Program-made: the position numbers and the translations under genes
Shown: piece after piece, positions 50,709 to 60,814 of the stretch
Layout of the letters: the number at the start of each line of letters is the position of its first letter
How positions within the stretch are numbered: the stretch's first letter is position 1
Assembly (NCBI GenBank): GCA_963723455.1
Contig: CAVRQM010000005.1
Location: forward strand, 124,001-188,000
Source of the DNA: CAVRQM01 sp963723455
Lineage (GTDB): Bacteria > Pseudomonadota > Alphaproteobacteria > Acetobacterales > Acetobacteraceae
Direction of reading: 5' to 3'
Length of the DNA stretch: 64,000 nucleotides
Notes under the pieces: generated by a model
Told to the model about the DNA's origin: nothing
What the model saw: only the letters and a program-made list of their open reading frames with translations
Database searches by the model: none

Positions 50709-51068
50709 GTGGCCGCCGAAAAAACGCAGAACGTTCAGGACGTGTTCCTCAACCATGTGCGCAAGAGCAAGACGCCGGTGACGGTGTTCCTGGTGAACGG
50801 GGTGAAGCTTCAAGGCATCATCACCTGGTTCGACAATTTCTCCGTGCTGCTGCGCCGCGACGGGCATACGCAACTTGTCTATAAGCATGCCATCAGCACG
50901 GTGATGCCGGGCGCGCCGATCCAGTTGTTCGACCCGGCCCGCTCCGAGAGCGGCAGCGAGGCCCCGGTCGGCGAGGCGGCGGCCATGGCTGCAGCGCCGA
51001 TGGCCGCGGCGCCGGTCTCGCCATCGCGCCTGAGCATCCGGGAGCGGGCGACTGTCGGGCGTGAGTAG
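50709..51068 (+). CDS. hfq: RNA chaperone Hfq
   Basis: Sm-like hexamer that pairs small RNAs with mRNAs. The GTG at 50709 is preceded by AAGGAT; length 119 residues. Sm1 begins QDVFLNHVRKSKTPVTVFLV, with GVKLQGIITWFDNFSVLLRR; Sm2 is LVYKHAISTVMP. The C-terminal ~40 residues are a flexible Ala/Met/Pro-rich tail, longer than in most alphaproteobacteria. hflX starts 8 bp before its stop, the conserved pair. Confidence 0.95.
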   Translation: MAAEKTQNVQDVFLNHVRKSKTPVTVFLVNGVKLQGIITWFDNFSVLLRRDGHTQLVYKHAISTVMPGAPIQLFDPARSESGSEAPVGEAAAMAAAPMAAAPVSPSRLSIRERATVGRE

Positions 51069-52386
51069 CGCGAGCGGGGCCGGCCCGGTTCGGGACGGCC
51101 TCGCGCTGACGCGCGCGGCGGTGATCCTGCCCTGGGCGCGACCCGATCATCGCGGCAACAATTCCGGCCGGGATGCCAGCCGCGCTGCCGAGGCCAGGCT
51201 GGCCGAGGCGGTCGGCCTGGCCGCCTCCATCGGGCTGGTCGTGGTGCATACCGCGATCCTGCCGCTGCGCGCCCGCCGCCCGTCGATGCTGCTGGGCGAG
51301 GGGCAGGCGGCGACCCAGGGCGAGGCGATCGCCGCCGCCGGGGTGTCCGTCGTGGTCGTCGATGCCCAGCTGACCCCGGTGCAGCAGCGCAACCTGGAGC
51401 GCGCCTGGGAGGCCAAGGTGATCGACCGCACCGGCCTGATCCTGGACATCTTCGGCGAGCGTGCCGTCACGCGCGAAGGCTCGTTGCAGGTGGAGCTGGC
51501 GCATCTGGACTACCAGCGCAGCCGGCTGGTCCGCTCCTGGACGCATCTGGAGCGCCAGCGCGGCGGCTTCGGCTTCCTGGGCGGCCCGGGCGAGACGCAG
51601 ATCGAGGCCGATCGGCGGCTGATCGGCGATCGCATCGCGCAGTTGCGCCGCGATCTGGAGCAGGTGCGCCGCACGCGCGGGCTGCACCGCACCGCGCGGC
51701 GTCGGGTGCCGTTCCCGGTAGTCGCCCTGGTCGGCTACACCAACGCGGGAAAATCCACGCTGTTCAACGCGCTGACCGGGGCCGAGGTGGCGGCGCGCGA
51801 CCAGCTGTTTGCGACCCTGGATCCGACGATGCGCGGCCTGCGGCTGCCGTCCGGCCGGCGGGCCATCCTGTCGGATACCGTGGGGTTCATCAGCGAGCTG
51901 CCGACCGAACTGGTCGAGGCGTTCCGCGCGACGCTGGAGGAGGTCGCCGAGGCGGACGTGATCCTGCACGTCCGCGACGCCGCCCACCCCGACAGCGCGG
52001 CGCAGCGCGCCGACGTGATCGCGGTGCTGGACGGGATGGTGGCCGACGGCACTCTGGACGAGGCCTGGCCGGCGCGCACCGTCGAGGTCGCCAACAAGGC
52101 CGACCTGATGGGCGGGGTCGCGGCGGTCGAGGTGCGGCAGGGCGCGGTGGCGGTCTCGGCGATCAGCGGCGAGGGCCTGCCGGCGCTGCTGGCCGAGATC
52201 GACCGGCGCATCGCCGCGGGGATGGAGGTGGCGCGTTACGCCATCCCGCCCGGCGATGGGGCGCGGCTGGCGTGGCTGTACCAGCATGGCGAGGTGATCG
52301 GCCGCGATGACGACGACGAGGCGATCCGGCTGACGGTGCGTCTGCTGCCGGCGGATCGGGCGCGGTTCGAGCGCGAGCGGACGTGA
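51061..52386 (+). CDS. hflX: Ribosome-associated GTPase HflX
   Basis: GTPase that rescues or splits stressed ribosomes. The start is GTG at 51061, overlapping hfq; 441 residues. The HflX N-domain has VVDAQLTPVQQRNLERAW and IDRTGLILDIFGERA. The linker GFGFLGGPGETQIEADRR is diagnostic. The G domain has GYTNAGKST (G1), ILSDTVGFISELP (G3) and VANKADL (G4). Confidence 0.95.
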   Translation: MSSASGAGPVRDGLALTRAAVILPWARPDHRGNNSGRDASRAAEARLAEAVGLAASIGLVVVHTAILPLRARRPSMLLGEGQAATQGEAIAAAGVSVVVVDAQLTPVQQRNLERAWEAKVIDRTGLILDIFGERAVTREGSLQVELAHLDYQRSRLVRSWTHLERQRGGFGFLGGPGETQIEADRRLIGDRIAQLRRDLEQVRRTRGLHRTARRRVPFPVVALVGYTNAGKSTLFNALTGAEVAARDQLFATLDPTMRGLRLPSGRRAILSDTVGFISELPTELVEAFRATLEEVAEADVILHVRDAAHPDSAAQRADVIAVLDGMVADGTLDEAWPARTVEVANKADLMGGVAAVEVRQGAVAVSAISGEGLPALLAEIDRRIAAGMEVARYAIPPGDGARLAWLYQHGEVIGRDDDDEAIRLTVRLLPADRARFERERT

Positions 52387-53225
52387 CCGCGGCGGCGGCG
52401 CGGTTTTCCGGCCAGGATCTCGGGCGCCTGGCCGCGCTGCTGCGGGCCGCGGCGCGGGCGGAGATCATGCCGCGCTGGCGAAGGCTGCAGCCGCATCAGG
52501 TGCGCGCCAAGACCGGTCCGCTGGATTTGGTCACCGATGCCGACGAGGCCGCCGAGCGGATGATTGCGTCCGGGCTTGAGCGCCTGTTCCCCGGCTGCGT
52601 GGTGGTCGGCGAGGAGGCGGCTTCTGCCGATCCCGACCTGCTCGGCCGACTGGCCGGGGCGGAGTTGGCGTTCGTGGTCGATCCGGTGGACGGCACGTCG
52701 AACTTCGCCGCCGGCCTGCCGCTGTTCGGTACAATGGCGGCCGCCATCGTGCACGGCGAGATCGTCGCCGGGGTGATCCATGATCCGGTGGGCGACGATA
52801 GCGCGCTGGCGCTGCGCGGCGGCGGCGCGTGGATCGAGGCTGCGGACGGCACGCGCCACGATCTGCGCGTGGCCGCCGCGGCGCCGGTCGCCGATATGTC
52901 TGGCGCTGCGGCGTGGCGGCATCTGCCCGACCGGATGCGTGCGACGCTGTGCCGCAACCTGCCCCGTGTCGCGGCCAGTTTCGACCTGCGCTGCGCCGCC
53001 CACCAGTATCGTCTGGCGGCCGGCGGGCATTGCCACTACCTGATCTATAACCGGATGATGCCGTGGGATCATGCGCCGGGCTGGCTGCTGCACCGCGAGG
53101 CGGGCGGCTATTCGGCGCGGCTGGACGGGTCGGACTATACGCCAATGGACACCAGCGGCGGCCTGCTGTGCGCGCCGGATGCGCCAAGCTGGCAGGCGCT
53201 GCGGGCGGCGTTGCTGGACACCTGA
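52383..53225 (+). CDS. Inositol monophosphatase family protein
   Basis: 280 residues from the GTG at 52383, which overlaps the hflX stop (GTGA). The Mg-dependent phosphatase motifs are DLVTDADEAAERMI, VVGEEAAS, and AFVVDPVDGTSNFAAGLPLF; the second metal Asp is in MPWDHAPGWLLHREAGG. Relatives act on inositol-1-phosphate, histidinol phosphate, PAP or fructose-1,6-bisphosphate, and the substrate here is not clear. SuhB also has an RNA-related role in other bacteria, which would fit the hfq-hflX context, but that is inference. Confidence 0.88.
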   Translation: MTAAAARFSGQDLGRLAALLRAAARAEIMPRWRRLQPHQVRAKTGPLDLVTDADEAAERMIASGLERLFPGCVVVGEEAASADPDLLGRLAGAELAFVVDPVDGTSNFAAGLPLFGTMAAAIVHGEIVAGVIHDPVGDDSALALRGGGAWIEAADGTRHDLRVAAAAPVADMSGAAAWRHLPDRMRATLCRNLPRVAASFDLRCAAHQYRLAAGGHCHYLIYNRMMPWDHAPGWLLHREAGGYSARLDGSDYTPMDTSGGLLCAPDAPSWQALRAALLDT

Positions 53226-53319
53226 CCGGGCGGAACGGATAACCCCGTTGCAATCCGGCATTCATTCGCAGGTAGGCGAGCGGCGGTAGTAACGCGGTTG
53301 CCTGGCGCCACGTAAACAT

Positions 53320-53337
53320 CCTGAATGAGATGTCAGG
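53320..53337 (+). promoter_or_regulatory. Inverted repeat upstream of msrP
   Basis: CCTGA (53320-53324) and TCAGG (53333-53337) form a perfect 5-bp inverted repeat with 8 bases between, 14 bp before the msrP start. It overlaps the leader just before the ribosome site AAGGGG. It could be an operator or a small leader hairpin. Only symmetry supports it. Confidence 0.3.
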
Positions 53338-53351
53338 AAGGGGTATGATCC

Positions 53352-54335
53352 ATGCTGGTCCGCTCGCGTCGTGGCTGGGAGTTGCCGGAGCGGGACGCCA
53401 CCCCGCAAGCGCTGGTACTCGGCCGCCGCGCGCTCGTCGCCGGGGCCGGGGGGGCTATCGCGCTGACGGCCGCGCCGGCGGCGTCGCGGGCGTGGTCGCT
53501 GTTCGGACCGGCCGCATCGGTGCCGCCGGTCACGCCGCGGCACAAGCTCGCGGCCCGGCGCAACGCCAAGTACGACCCCGGCCGGCCGATCACCACCGAG
53601 CTGGACACCGAGGACTACAACAACTTCTACGAGTTCGGCATGAGCAAGGATGTCGCCGACGCGGCGGCCGCGCTGCCGGTCTCGCCGTGGTCGGTGCGCA
53701 TCGACGGGCTGGTGCGGACGCCTCGCACGCTCGGCTACGACGACCTGCTGAAGCGGATGGCGCTGGAGGAGCGGGTGTACCGCCACCGCTGCGTCGAGGC
53801 CTGGGCCATGACCGTGCCCTGGATCGGCTTCCCGATGGCCGCCCTGGTGAAGTTGGCCGAGCCGCTGGGATCGGCGAAATATCTGAAGTTCACGACGCTG
53901 GCCGATGACAAGACGATGCCCGGACTGGCGCAGTCGTGGTATCCATGGCCTTATACCGAAGGGGTCACGATGGAGGAGGCGATGAACGAACTCGCATTCC
54001 TGTCCGTCGGCATGTATGGCCAGACCATGCCGCCGCAGAACGGCGCGCCGATCCGGGTCACGTTGCCGTGGAAATACGGCTTCAAATCGGCCAAATCCAT
54101 CGTGCGGATTGAGTTTACCGACAGCCAGCCGAAGACCTACTGGGAACAGCTGCAATCCAGCGAGTACGGCTTCTGGGCCAACGTCAATCCGGCGGTGCCG
54201 CATCCGCGCTGGAGCCAGGCGGCGGAACGCCTGCTGGGCACCGGGGAGATGGTTCCCACGCAAATCTGGAACGGCTATGGCGCGTTCGTGGCTTCGATGT
54301 ACGATGACAAGAAAAACCTCCGGTTGTTCGCTTGA
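53352..54335 (+). CDS. msrP: Periplasmic methionine-sulfoxide reductase catalytic subunit MsrP (YedY)
   Basis: Molybdopterin enzyme repairing oxidised methionine in periplasmic proteins. 327 residues. The N-terminal GRRALVAGAGGAIALTA is a Tat-type leader. The catalytic core has DTEDYNNFYEFG, VRIDGLVRTPRTLGYDDLL, and the molybdenum-ligand Cys in YRHRCVEAWAM. SWYPWPYTEGVTMEEAMNEL and PWKYGFKSAKSIVRIEFT follow. The usual partner MsrQ (heme b membrane subunit) is not next to it. The stop overlaps the next start (TTGA). Confidence 0.94.
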   Translation: MLVRSRRGWELPERDATPQALVLGRRALVAGAGGAIALTAAPAASRAWSLFGPAASVPPVTPRHKLAARRNAKYDPGRPITTELDTEDYNNFYEFGMSKDVADAAAALPVSPWSVRIDGLVRTPRTLGYDDLLKRMALEERVYRHRCVEAWAMTVPWIGFPMAALVKLAEPLGSAKYLKFTTLADDKTMPGLAQSWYPWPYTEGVTMEEAMNELAFLSVGMYGQTMPPQNGAPIRVTLPWKYGFKSAKSIVRIEFTDSQPKTYWEQLQSSEYGFWANVNPAVPHPRWSQAAERLLGTGEMVPTQIWNGYGAFVASMYDDKKNLRLFA

Positions 54336-54643
54336 TCCTGACGCGCTGCCTTGCCGTGCTGTCGGCGATCTGCCTGGTGGGCGCGTTCACGCTCGCCACC
54401 GTGCTGACGCCGTTCGAGTCGCTGGCCGAGCTGCTGGCGGACTGGGATCACGCGTGGCTGGTCTGGCTCAAGACGGCGTCTGAATCGCACCTTCCGGGCT
54501 GGCTGTGGCAGGGGATGATGATTCCGATCCTGCTGCGGCCGGCTTGGCTGCTGCCGACCGCGCTGGGCCTCATCATGCTCGGCTTCGCGGTGACCATCGG
54601 TTCGCGCAAGACGGTGCCCCGCTCGCATCGCCGCCGCAGTTAA
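54332..54643 (+). CDS. Small two-helix membrane protein of unknown function
   Basis: 103 residues from the TTG at 54332, overlapping the msrP stop (TTGA). Two hydrophobic segments (LAVLSAICLVGAFTLATVL and ILLRPAWLLPTALGLIMLGF) flank a polar region with WDHAWLVWLK and a WLWQGMM turn. A basic tail follows. Its coupling to msrP suggests a linked role in the envelope, perhaps replacing MsrQ in anchoring. It lacks MsrQ heme His patterns, so that idea is weak. Confidence 0.7.
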   Translation: MILTRCLAVLSAICLVGAFTLATVLTPFESLAELLADWDHAWLVWLKTASESHLPGWLWQGMMIPILLRPAWLLPTALGLIMLGFAVTIGSRKTVPRSHRRRS

Positions 54644-54717
54644 CGCCGCCGCCTCGGCTTGACCGGGCCGGCCGGCTGACCGATCACACCCGTCAGCACA
54701 GTCGGGGCATTCGATCG

Positions 54718-55830
54718 ATGGCGGCCAACAAGCATCTGCTGATCCTTCCTGGCGATGGCGTCGGGCCAGAGGTCATGCGCGAAGTGCGCCGCGTGATCGA
54801 CTGGATGGCGCGCCGCCGCGCGGTCACGTTCGAGCTGTCCGAGGATCTGGTGGGCGGCGCGGCGTTGGACGCGCATGGCGAACCGATTTCCGAGTCGACG
54901 GTCGAGCGCGCGCGCGCCGCCGATGCGGTTCTGTTCGGCGCGGTCGGTGGCCCGCAATACGATGCGCTTGGCTTCGACAAGCGGCCAGAAATTGCCATCC
55001 TGCGGCTGCGGCGCGAGCTTGGCCTGTTCGCCAACCTGCGCCCGGCGATCGTGCTCGATCCGCTGGTGGATGCCTCGACGCTGAAGCCCGAGGTGGTGCG
55101 CGGGCTGGATCTGATGATCGTGCGCGAGAGCACCGGCGGCATCTATTTCGGCGAGCCGCGCGGCATCGAGACGCTGGCAGACGGCAGCAAGCGGGGCGTC
55201 AACACGGAGGTGTACACCACCGCCGAGATCGAGCGCGTGGCGCGGGTCGGGTTCGACCTGGCGCGCCAGCGCCAGCGTCGCCTGTGCAGCGTGGAGAAGG
55301 CCAATGTCATGGAAAGTGGCCTGCTGTGGCGGCAGACCGTGACCGCGCTGGGCGCCGCCGAATATCCGGATGTGCAGCTGTCCCACATGTACGCCGACAA
55401 CTGCGCCATGCAGCTGGTCCGCAATCCGCGGCAGTTCGACGTGATTGTGACCGGCAATCTGTTCGGGGACCTGCTGTCCGACCTCGCCTCCATGCTGACC
55501 GGCAGCCTGGGCATGCTGCCCTCGGCGACGCTGGGCGGCCTGGACGCGGCCGGGCGGCGGCACGCGCTGTACGAGCCGATCCACGGCAGCGCGCCGGACA
55601 TCGCCGGGCGCGGCGTCGCCAACCCGCTGGCGCAGATGCTGAGCTTCGCCATGCTGCTGCGCTATTCGTTCGGACTGGAGGAGGATGCGGCGCTGGTCGA
55701 GCGCGCGTGCAGCGACGTGCTGGCCGGCGGCCTGCGCACCGCCGACGTGATGGCCCCGGGCTGCTCGCAAGTCGGCACGGTGGCGATGGGCGACGCGGTG
55801 TTGCGGGCGTTGGACCGGCTGGCGGCCTGA
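54718..55830 (+). CDS. leuB: 3-isopropylmalate dehydrogenase
   Basis: NAD-dependent third step of leucine synthesis. 370 residues from the ATG at 54718. Motifs are LLILPGDGVGPEVM, LFGAVGGPQYD, LRRELGLFANLRP, IVRESTGGIYFGEPRG, the NAD-site NVMESGLLW and the metal-site VIVTGNLFGDLLSDLASML, then EPIHGSAPDIAG. Other leu genes are outside the window. Confidence 0.95.
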   Translation: MAANKHLLILPGDGVGPEVMREVRRVIDWMARRRAVTFELSEDLVGGAALDAHGEPISESTVERARAADAVLFGAVGGPQYDALGFDKRPEIAILRLRRELGLFANLRPAIVLDPLVDASTLKPEVVRGLDLMIVRESTGGIYFGEPRGIETLADGSKRGVNTEVYTTAEIERVARVGFDLARQRQRRLCSVEKANVMESGLLWRQTVTALGAAEYPDVQLSHMYADNCAMQLVRNPRQFDVIVTGNLFGDLLSDLASMLTGSLGMLPSATLGGLDAAGRRHALYEPIHGSAPDIAGRGVANPLAQMLSFAMLLRYSFGLEEDAALVERACSDVLAGGLRTADVMAPGCSQVGTVAMGDAVLRALDRLAA

Positions 55831-55896
55831 CCAGGCGCGGCCGCGCCACCTTTGGCGTGATCGGTCGTTGAGGCAGCGCACGATCGGAGTACGACC

Positions 55897-56619
55897 ATGA
55901 CCACGCCCTATGAACTGTACTACTGGCCGTCGATCCAGGGGCGCGGCGAGTTCGTCCGCCTGGCGCTGGAGGCTGCCGGCGCCGGCTACATCGATGTCGC
56001 CCGCAACGATCCCGGACCGATGATGGAGCTGATGTCGGGCGAAACGGTGCAGACCCCGCCGTTCGCGCCGCCTTTCCTGAAGGCGGGCCGGCAGCTGATC
56101 GGGCAGACCGCAAACATCCTGATCTACCTCGGGCCGCGGCACGGTCTGGCGCCGGCCGACGATGCCGGGCTACTGTGGGCGAACCAGCTGCAACTGACCC
56201 TGGCCGACCTGGTTGCCGAGGCGCATGACTCGCATCACCCGATCGCCAGCGGCATGTACTATGAAGACCAGCAGGAGGAGGCCGCCCGGCGCTCGGCGGA
56301 TTTCCGCGACACACGGATGCCGAAGTTCCTGGGCTATTTCGAGCGGGTACTGGAGCGCAATCCGGCCGGCGACGCGCACTTGATCGGCAGCAGCCTGACC
56401 TACCCCGACCTGTCGCTGTTCCAGGTCGTCTCCGGCCTGATGTATGCGTTCCCGCGCACGATGGAGCGGCTGGCCGGCGCGCATCTGCGCGTGATGCGGC
56501 TGCACGTGCGGATCGGCCAACTGCCGCGGATCGCCGACTACCTCGCCTCCGGGCGCCGCATCGGCTTCAACGACGAGGGCATCTTCCGGCACTACGACGC
56601 GCTGGACGAGCCGGTGTAG
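55897..56619 (+). CDS. Glutathione S-transferase family protein
   Basis: 240 residues. The N-terminal thioredoxin-like domain begins YELYYWPSIQGRGEFVRLAL, with the Tyr/Ser-type active-site region near the start. The conserved cis-Pro region appears as VQTPPFAPPFL and the C-terminal helical domain has LTYPDLSLFQVVSGLMYAFP. It resembles sigma/alpha-like bacterial GSTs. The substrate is unknown; roles in detoxification or oxidative stress are possible. Confidence 0.85.
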   Translation: MTTPYELYYWPSIQGRGEFVRLALEAAGAGYIDVARNDPGPMMELMSGETVQTPPFAPPFLKAGRQLIGQTANILIYLGPRHGLAPADDAGLLWANQLQLTLADLVAEAHDSHHPIASGMYYEDQQEEAARRSADFRDTRMPKFLGYFERVLERNPAGDAHLIGSSLTYPDLSLFQVVSGLMYAFPRTMERLAGAHLRVMRLHVRIGQLPRIADYLASGRRIGFNDEGIFRHYDALDEPV

Positions 56620-56640
56620 CCGCCCTGGTTGGGCGCGCAC

Positions 56641-57249
56641 CTACATCGGCGGCGTGAGGCCGTCCTTGCCGACCGCGATACGCCGCGCGGTCAGCACCCC
56701 GCCGGCCATTGCGCCGACCACGAACACATGGGCGCCCGCCGACAGCATCGCGCGATCGCCTGGCCGCAGGGTGACGATCGGCGTGCCAGGCGGCACCAGC
56801 ACCGAGACCTTGCCGCCGTTGTAGGACAGGCTCAGCGCATGGCCGTCATTGGCCACCGTCTCGGCATCCACCGTGGCGTTGGTCATGGTGCTTTCCGGCC
56901 CGAGATCCCACGGATAGTGACCCTCGCCGGTGCCCTTCATGGCCGGCGGAAACACCACGACTTCCTGCGCCACAAGATGCGTGTCCGGACCGCTCGCGGC
57001 GGTGCCGATGAAGCTGCCCGGCTGAATGGCCGCGAGATCCGAGGGCACGACCGACGTTACCGACCAGCCCGCCGGCAACGCGATCTGCACCGTGCGGCCG
57101 TCACGCCGCGCGACGGTCATGCTGTCGCCCGAGACGCTCTGCACCGTGCCGCGTATGCGCTGCATGGCTCCCGGTGCGGCCGGCTGGGCGAGTGCGGGAC
57201 CGGCGAGCAGCGATCCGATCAGCGCCATGAGACGAGTCCGGCCATTCAT
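56641..57249 (-). CDS. Predicted periplasmic protein (DUF5666-like)
   Basis: 202 residues from the ATG at 57249. The signal peptide MNGRTRLMALIGSLLAGPAL ends AQ. The mature part has two small beta domains of the kind in DUF5666 proteins: IRGTVQSVSGDSMTVARRDG at the start and VSVLVPPGTPIVTLRPGDRA near the end, each with G-x-V and short strands. Function unknown. Convergent with the GST gene and cotranscribed downstream of the HNH gene (41 bp). Confidence 0.72.
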   Translation of the reverse strand: MNGRTRLMALIGSLLAGPALAQPAAPGAMQRIRGTVQSVSGDSMTVARRDGRTVQIALPAGWSVTSVVPSDLAAIQPGSFIGTAASGPDTHLVAQEVVVFPPAMKGTGEGHYPWDLGPESTMTNATVDAETVANDGHALSLSYNGGKVSVLVPPGTPIVTLRPGDRAMLSAGAHVFVVGAMAGGVLTARRIAVGKDGLTPPM

Positions 57250-57290
57250 GCATGCTTCTCCGTAGGGCGAGCGCCGCCAGCAAGGGCGGC

Positions 57291-57884
57291 TCAACTCTCC
57301 AGTTCGCTGTCCCAGTACAGGTAGTCGCGCCAGCTTTCATGCAGGTAGTTCGGCGGGAAGGCGCGGCCGTTTTCCTGCAACTCCCACGTCGAGGGCTGCC
57401 TTGGGGTGTGGCGCGGGTGCATGTGGCACTCGCGCGGCAGACGGCTGCCCTTGCGCAGATTGCAGCCGCCGCAGGCAGTGACGACGTTCTCCCAGGTGGT
57501 GCGCCCGCCGCGGCTGCGCGGGATCACATGGTCGAAGGTCAGATCCTGGGCGGGCTGGCGATCCAGGCAGTACTGGCAGGCGAAGGCGTCGCGCAAGAAC
57601 ACGTTGAACCGGGTAAAGGCTGGCTTGCGGGCGGCCGGAATATAGTCCTTCAGCGCGATGACGCTGGGCAGGCGCATGGTGATCGACGGGGAGCGCACCT
57701 CGACCTCGTATTCGTTCAGGACCGAGACGCGATCGAGGAACACCGCCTTAACCGCGTCCTGCCAGGCCCACACAGAAAGCGGGAAATACGACAAGGGCCG
57801 AAAGTCGGCATTCAGCACAAGCGCAGGAAAGTGTTGCCCACCGTCTGGCAAAACCAGCACCCCGTTCTGTTCGGAGCACCGCAT
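57291..57884 (-). CDS. HNH endonuclease family protein
   Basis: 197 residues. The N-terminal half reads PALVLNADFRPLSYFPLSVW and IALKDYIPAARKPAFTRFNV. The HNH domain is FACQYCLDRQPAQDLTFDHV, IPRSRGGRTTWENVVTACGG, CNLRKGSRLP: two Cys pairs bind structural zinc, with the D-H, N and C-N positions of the beta-beta-alpha-metal site. This stand-alone form is widely conserved in alphaproteobacteria. Its substrate is not established. It is not next to phage or restriction genes here. Confidence 0.9.
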   Translation of the reverse strand: MRCSEQNGVLVLPDGGQHFPALVLNADFRPLSYFPLSVWAWQDAVKAVFLDRVSVLNEYEVEVRSPSITMRLPSVIALKDYIPAARKPAFTRFNVFLRDAFACQYCLDRQPAQDLTFDHVIPRSRGGRTTWENVVTACGGCNLRKGSRLPRECHMHPRHTPRQPSTWELQENGRAFPPNYLHESWRDYLYWDSELES

Positions 57885-58018
57885 CCGGGGTCAATCCACT
57901 CAGCGACCCGCGAGATATTGTGCGACGCCGAAACTCCGGGTGGTTATGACACCCGATCGGAGGTGCCGCAAGCAGCCGCGCCCCAGTTTAACCTGCCCGT
58001 CATCAAGCCCGCCTGCCG

Positions 58019-58969
<951 letters not shown>

Positions 58970-59016
58970 CGCGCTTTGCGGCCCGCAGTCATGGGCCTAC
59001 CCTGCACCCCCGGCAC

Positions 59017-59904
59017 ATGGCGGAGACGACGATGCAGCTTGCCTACGTGAACGGCGATTTCCTGCCGCTGGCCGAGGCGCGGGTTTCGGTGCTCGACCGC
59101 GGCTTCCTGTTCGCCGATGGCGTGTACGAAGTCACCGCGATCCTGGACGGACGCCTGATCGACCTCGATTCCCATCTTGCGCGGTTGCAACGATCGCTGG
59201 GCGAACTCGACATGCCGATGCCCGAAACCCGCGACCGCATCGCCGCGCTGCATCACGCGCTGCTTGACCGTAGCGGCGTGACCGAGGGCCTGATCTACCT
59301 GCATGTCACCAGCGGCGCTGCCGCCGAACGCGACTTCCTGCCGCCAGCGAACGGCACACCGTCGCTGGTGATGTTCACCCAGGCGAAAAATCTGTCCGAC
59401 AATCCCGCCGCGCGCACCGGCATCGCGGTGGCCACCGTGCCGGATCTGCGCTGGGCGCGGCGCGACATCAAATCGGTGGCGCTGCTGGCGCAGGTGCTGG
59501 CCAAACGCCAGGCCGCAGCCGCCGGCGCGCAGGAGGCGTGGATGATCGAGGACGGCCGCATCACCGAGGGCGCGTCGTCGACCGCGTACATCGTGCGCGG
59601 CGGCACGATCGTCACGCGCGAAAACTCCAGCGCCATCCTGCCCGGCTGCACGCGCCGCGCATTGCTGGCGCTGGCGCGCGAGCGGCAGATGCGGATCGAG
59701 GAGCGGCCGTTCACCGTGGCCGAGGCGCTGTCCAGCGACGAGGCGTTCACCACCAGCGCCACCAGCTTCGTCCTCCCGGTCGTGCGCATCGACGGTCAGT
59801 CCATCGCGGACGGCCGGCCGGGACCGCTGACCATGCGGTTGCGCGCGCTGTATCTGGAGTTTGCCCGCAGTCACGATCCGGCCATCCAGCACGCGGCCCA
59901 GTGA
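59017..59904 (+). CDS. D-amino-acid aminotransferase (class IV)
   Basis: PLP enzyme of 295 residues from the ATG at 59017; a second ATG at 59032 gives a closer family start. It opens YVNGDFLPLAEARVSVLDRG and FLFADGVYEVTAILDG. The PLP lysine is in RRDIKSVALLAQVLAKRQA, with EAWMIEDGRITEGASSTAYI and LPGCTRRALLALARE downstream. Best fit is D-alanine aminotransferase. It is on the opposite strand within the transporter cluster, and its end overlaps the convergent ATPase gene by 34 bp. Confidence 0.9.
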   Translation: MAETTMQLAYVNGDFLPLAEARVSVLDRGFLFADGVYEVTAILDGRLIDLDSHLARLQRSLGELDMPMPETRDRIAALHHALLDRSGVTEGLIYLHVTSGAAAERDFLPPANGTPSLVMFTQAKNLSDNPAARTGIAVATVPDLRWARRDIKSVALLAQVLAKRQAAAAGAQEAWMIEDGRITEGASSTAYIVRGGTIVTRENSSAILPGCTRRALLALARERQMRIEERPFTVAEALSSDEAFTTSATSFVLPVVRIDGQSIADGRPGPLTMRLRALYLEFARSHDPAIQHAAQ

Positions 59905-60814
59905 TCGTCGCCCACCCGCGCCAGCGCCGGCGCGGTGCGGCAGACCGCCGCCGCGCGCGGGCAGCGCGGGGCGAAGCGGCAGCCGGGCGCGTCGGCGGCG
60001 GTGGCGACGCTGCCGGCGATGGTCGGCAGGTCGTCCTCCCACGCCGCGTCCAGCGCCGGCACCGAGGCCAGCAGCCCCTGCGTGTACGGATGCGCCGGCC
60101 GTGCGAACAGCGCCTCCGTGGCCGCCTGTTCGACGATGCGCCCCGCGTACATCACCGCGACCCGGTCGGCCTGTCCGGCAACCACGCCGAGATCATGCGT
60201 AATCAGCAGCATCGCCGTCCCGCTATCACGCGAGACCGCGCGCAGCAGGTCGAGGATCTGCGCCTGCACGGTCACGTCCAGCGCCGTCGTCGGCTCGTCC
60301 GCCAGCAGCAGGCGCGGGCCGCAGGCGATGGCCGCGCGATCACCACGCGCTGACACAGGCCGCCGGAGAGTCTCGTGCGGATAGGCGCGCAGCCGCTGCT
60401 CTGGCGCGCTGATGCCGACCTGTCGGAACAGATCCAAGCGCGCGCGCGCGGGCGGCGCCGGCAGAAATGCGCTCGTGCGCCCGGATCGCCTCGGTCACCT
60501 GATCGCCGACGCGGATCAGCGGATGCAGCGCGGTGCCGGGATCCTGGAAGATCATCGCGATCTCCGCCCGCGCAAGCGCCGCATCGCGGCTTCGTCGAGC
60601 GCCAGCAGGTCGCGGCCGCCCAGCATCGCGTGGCCGACACCCGCGCGCCGGCGAGCAGCCGCATCAGAGCCAGTGCCGTGGTGGATTTGCCGCAGCCGCT
60701 CTCGCCGACCAGCCCCAGCACCTCGCCGGCGCCAACGTGAACGAGACGCCATCGACCGCGTGGGTCTGGCCGAACGATACGCGTCAGGTCTCGGACATCC
60801 AGCAGCGGCGTCAC
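59871..60814 (-). CDS. Peptide/opine ABC transporter ATPase (DppD/OppD type), several frameshifts
   Basis: The second transporter ATPase. The GTG at 60814 overlaps the oxidoreductase stop (GTGA). Pieces in different frames are: LLDVRDLTRI, FGQTHAVDGVSFTLAP, GEVLGLVGESGCGKSTTALA (Walker A), MLGGRDLLALDEAAMRRL, MIFQDPGTALHPLIRVGDQV (Q-loop), and ALDLFRQVGIS. The last piece in one frame is RLLLADEPTTALDVTVQAQI (Walker B), LLITHDLGVVA and a PGCRFAPRCPRAAAVC tail. At least six single-base indels separate them between about 60,290 and 60,770. Repaired length about 314 residues. Confidence 0.87.
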
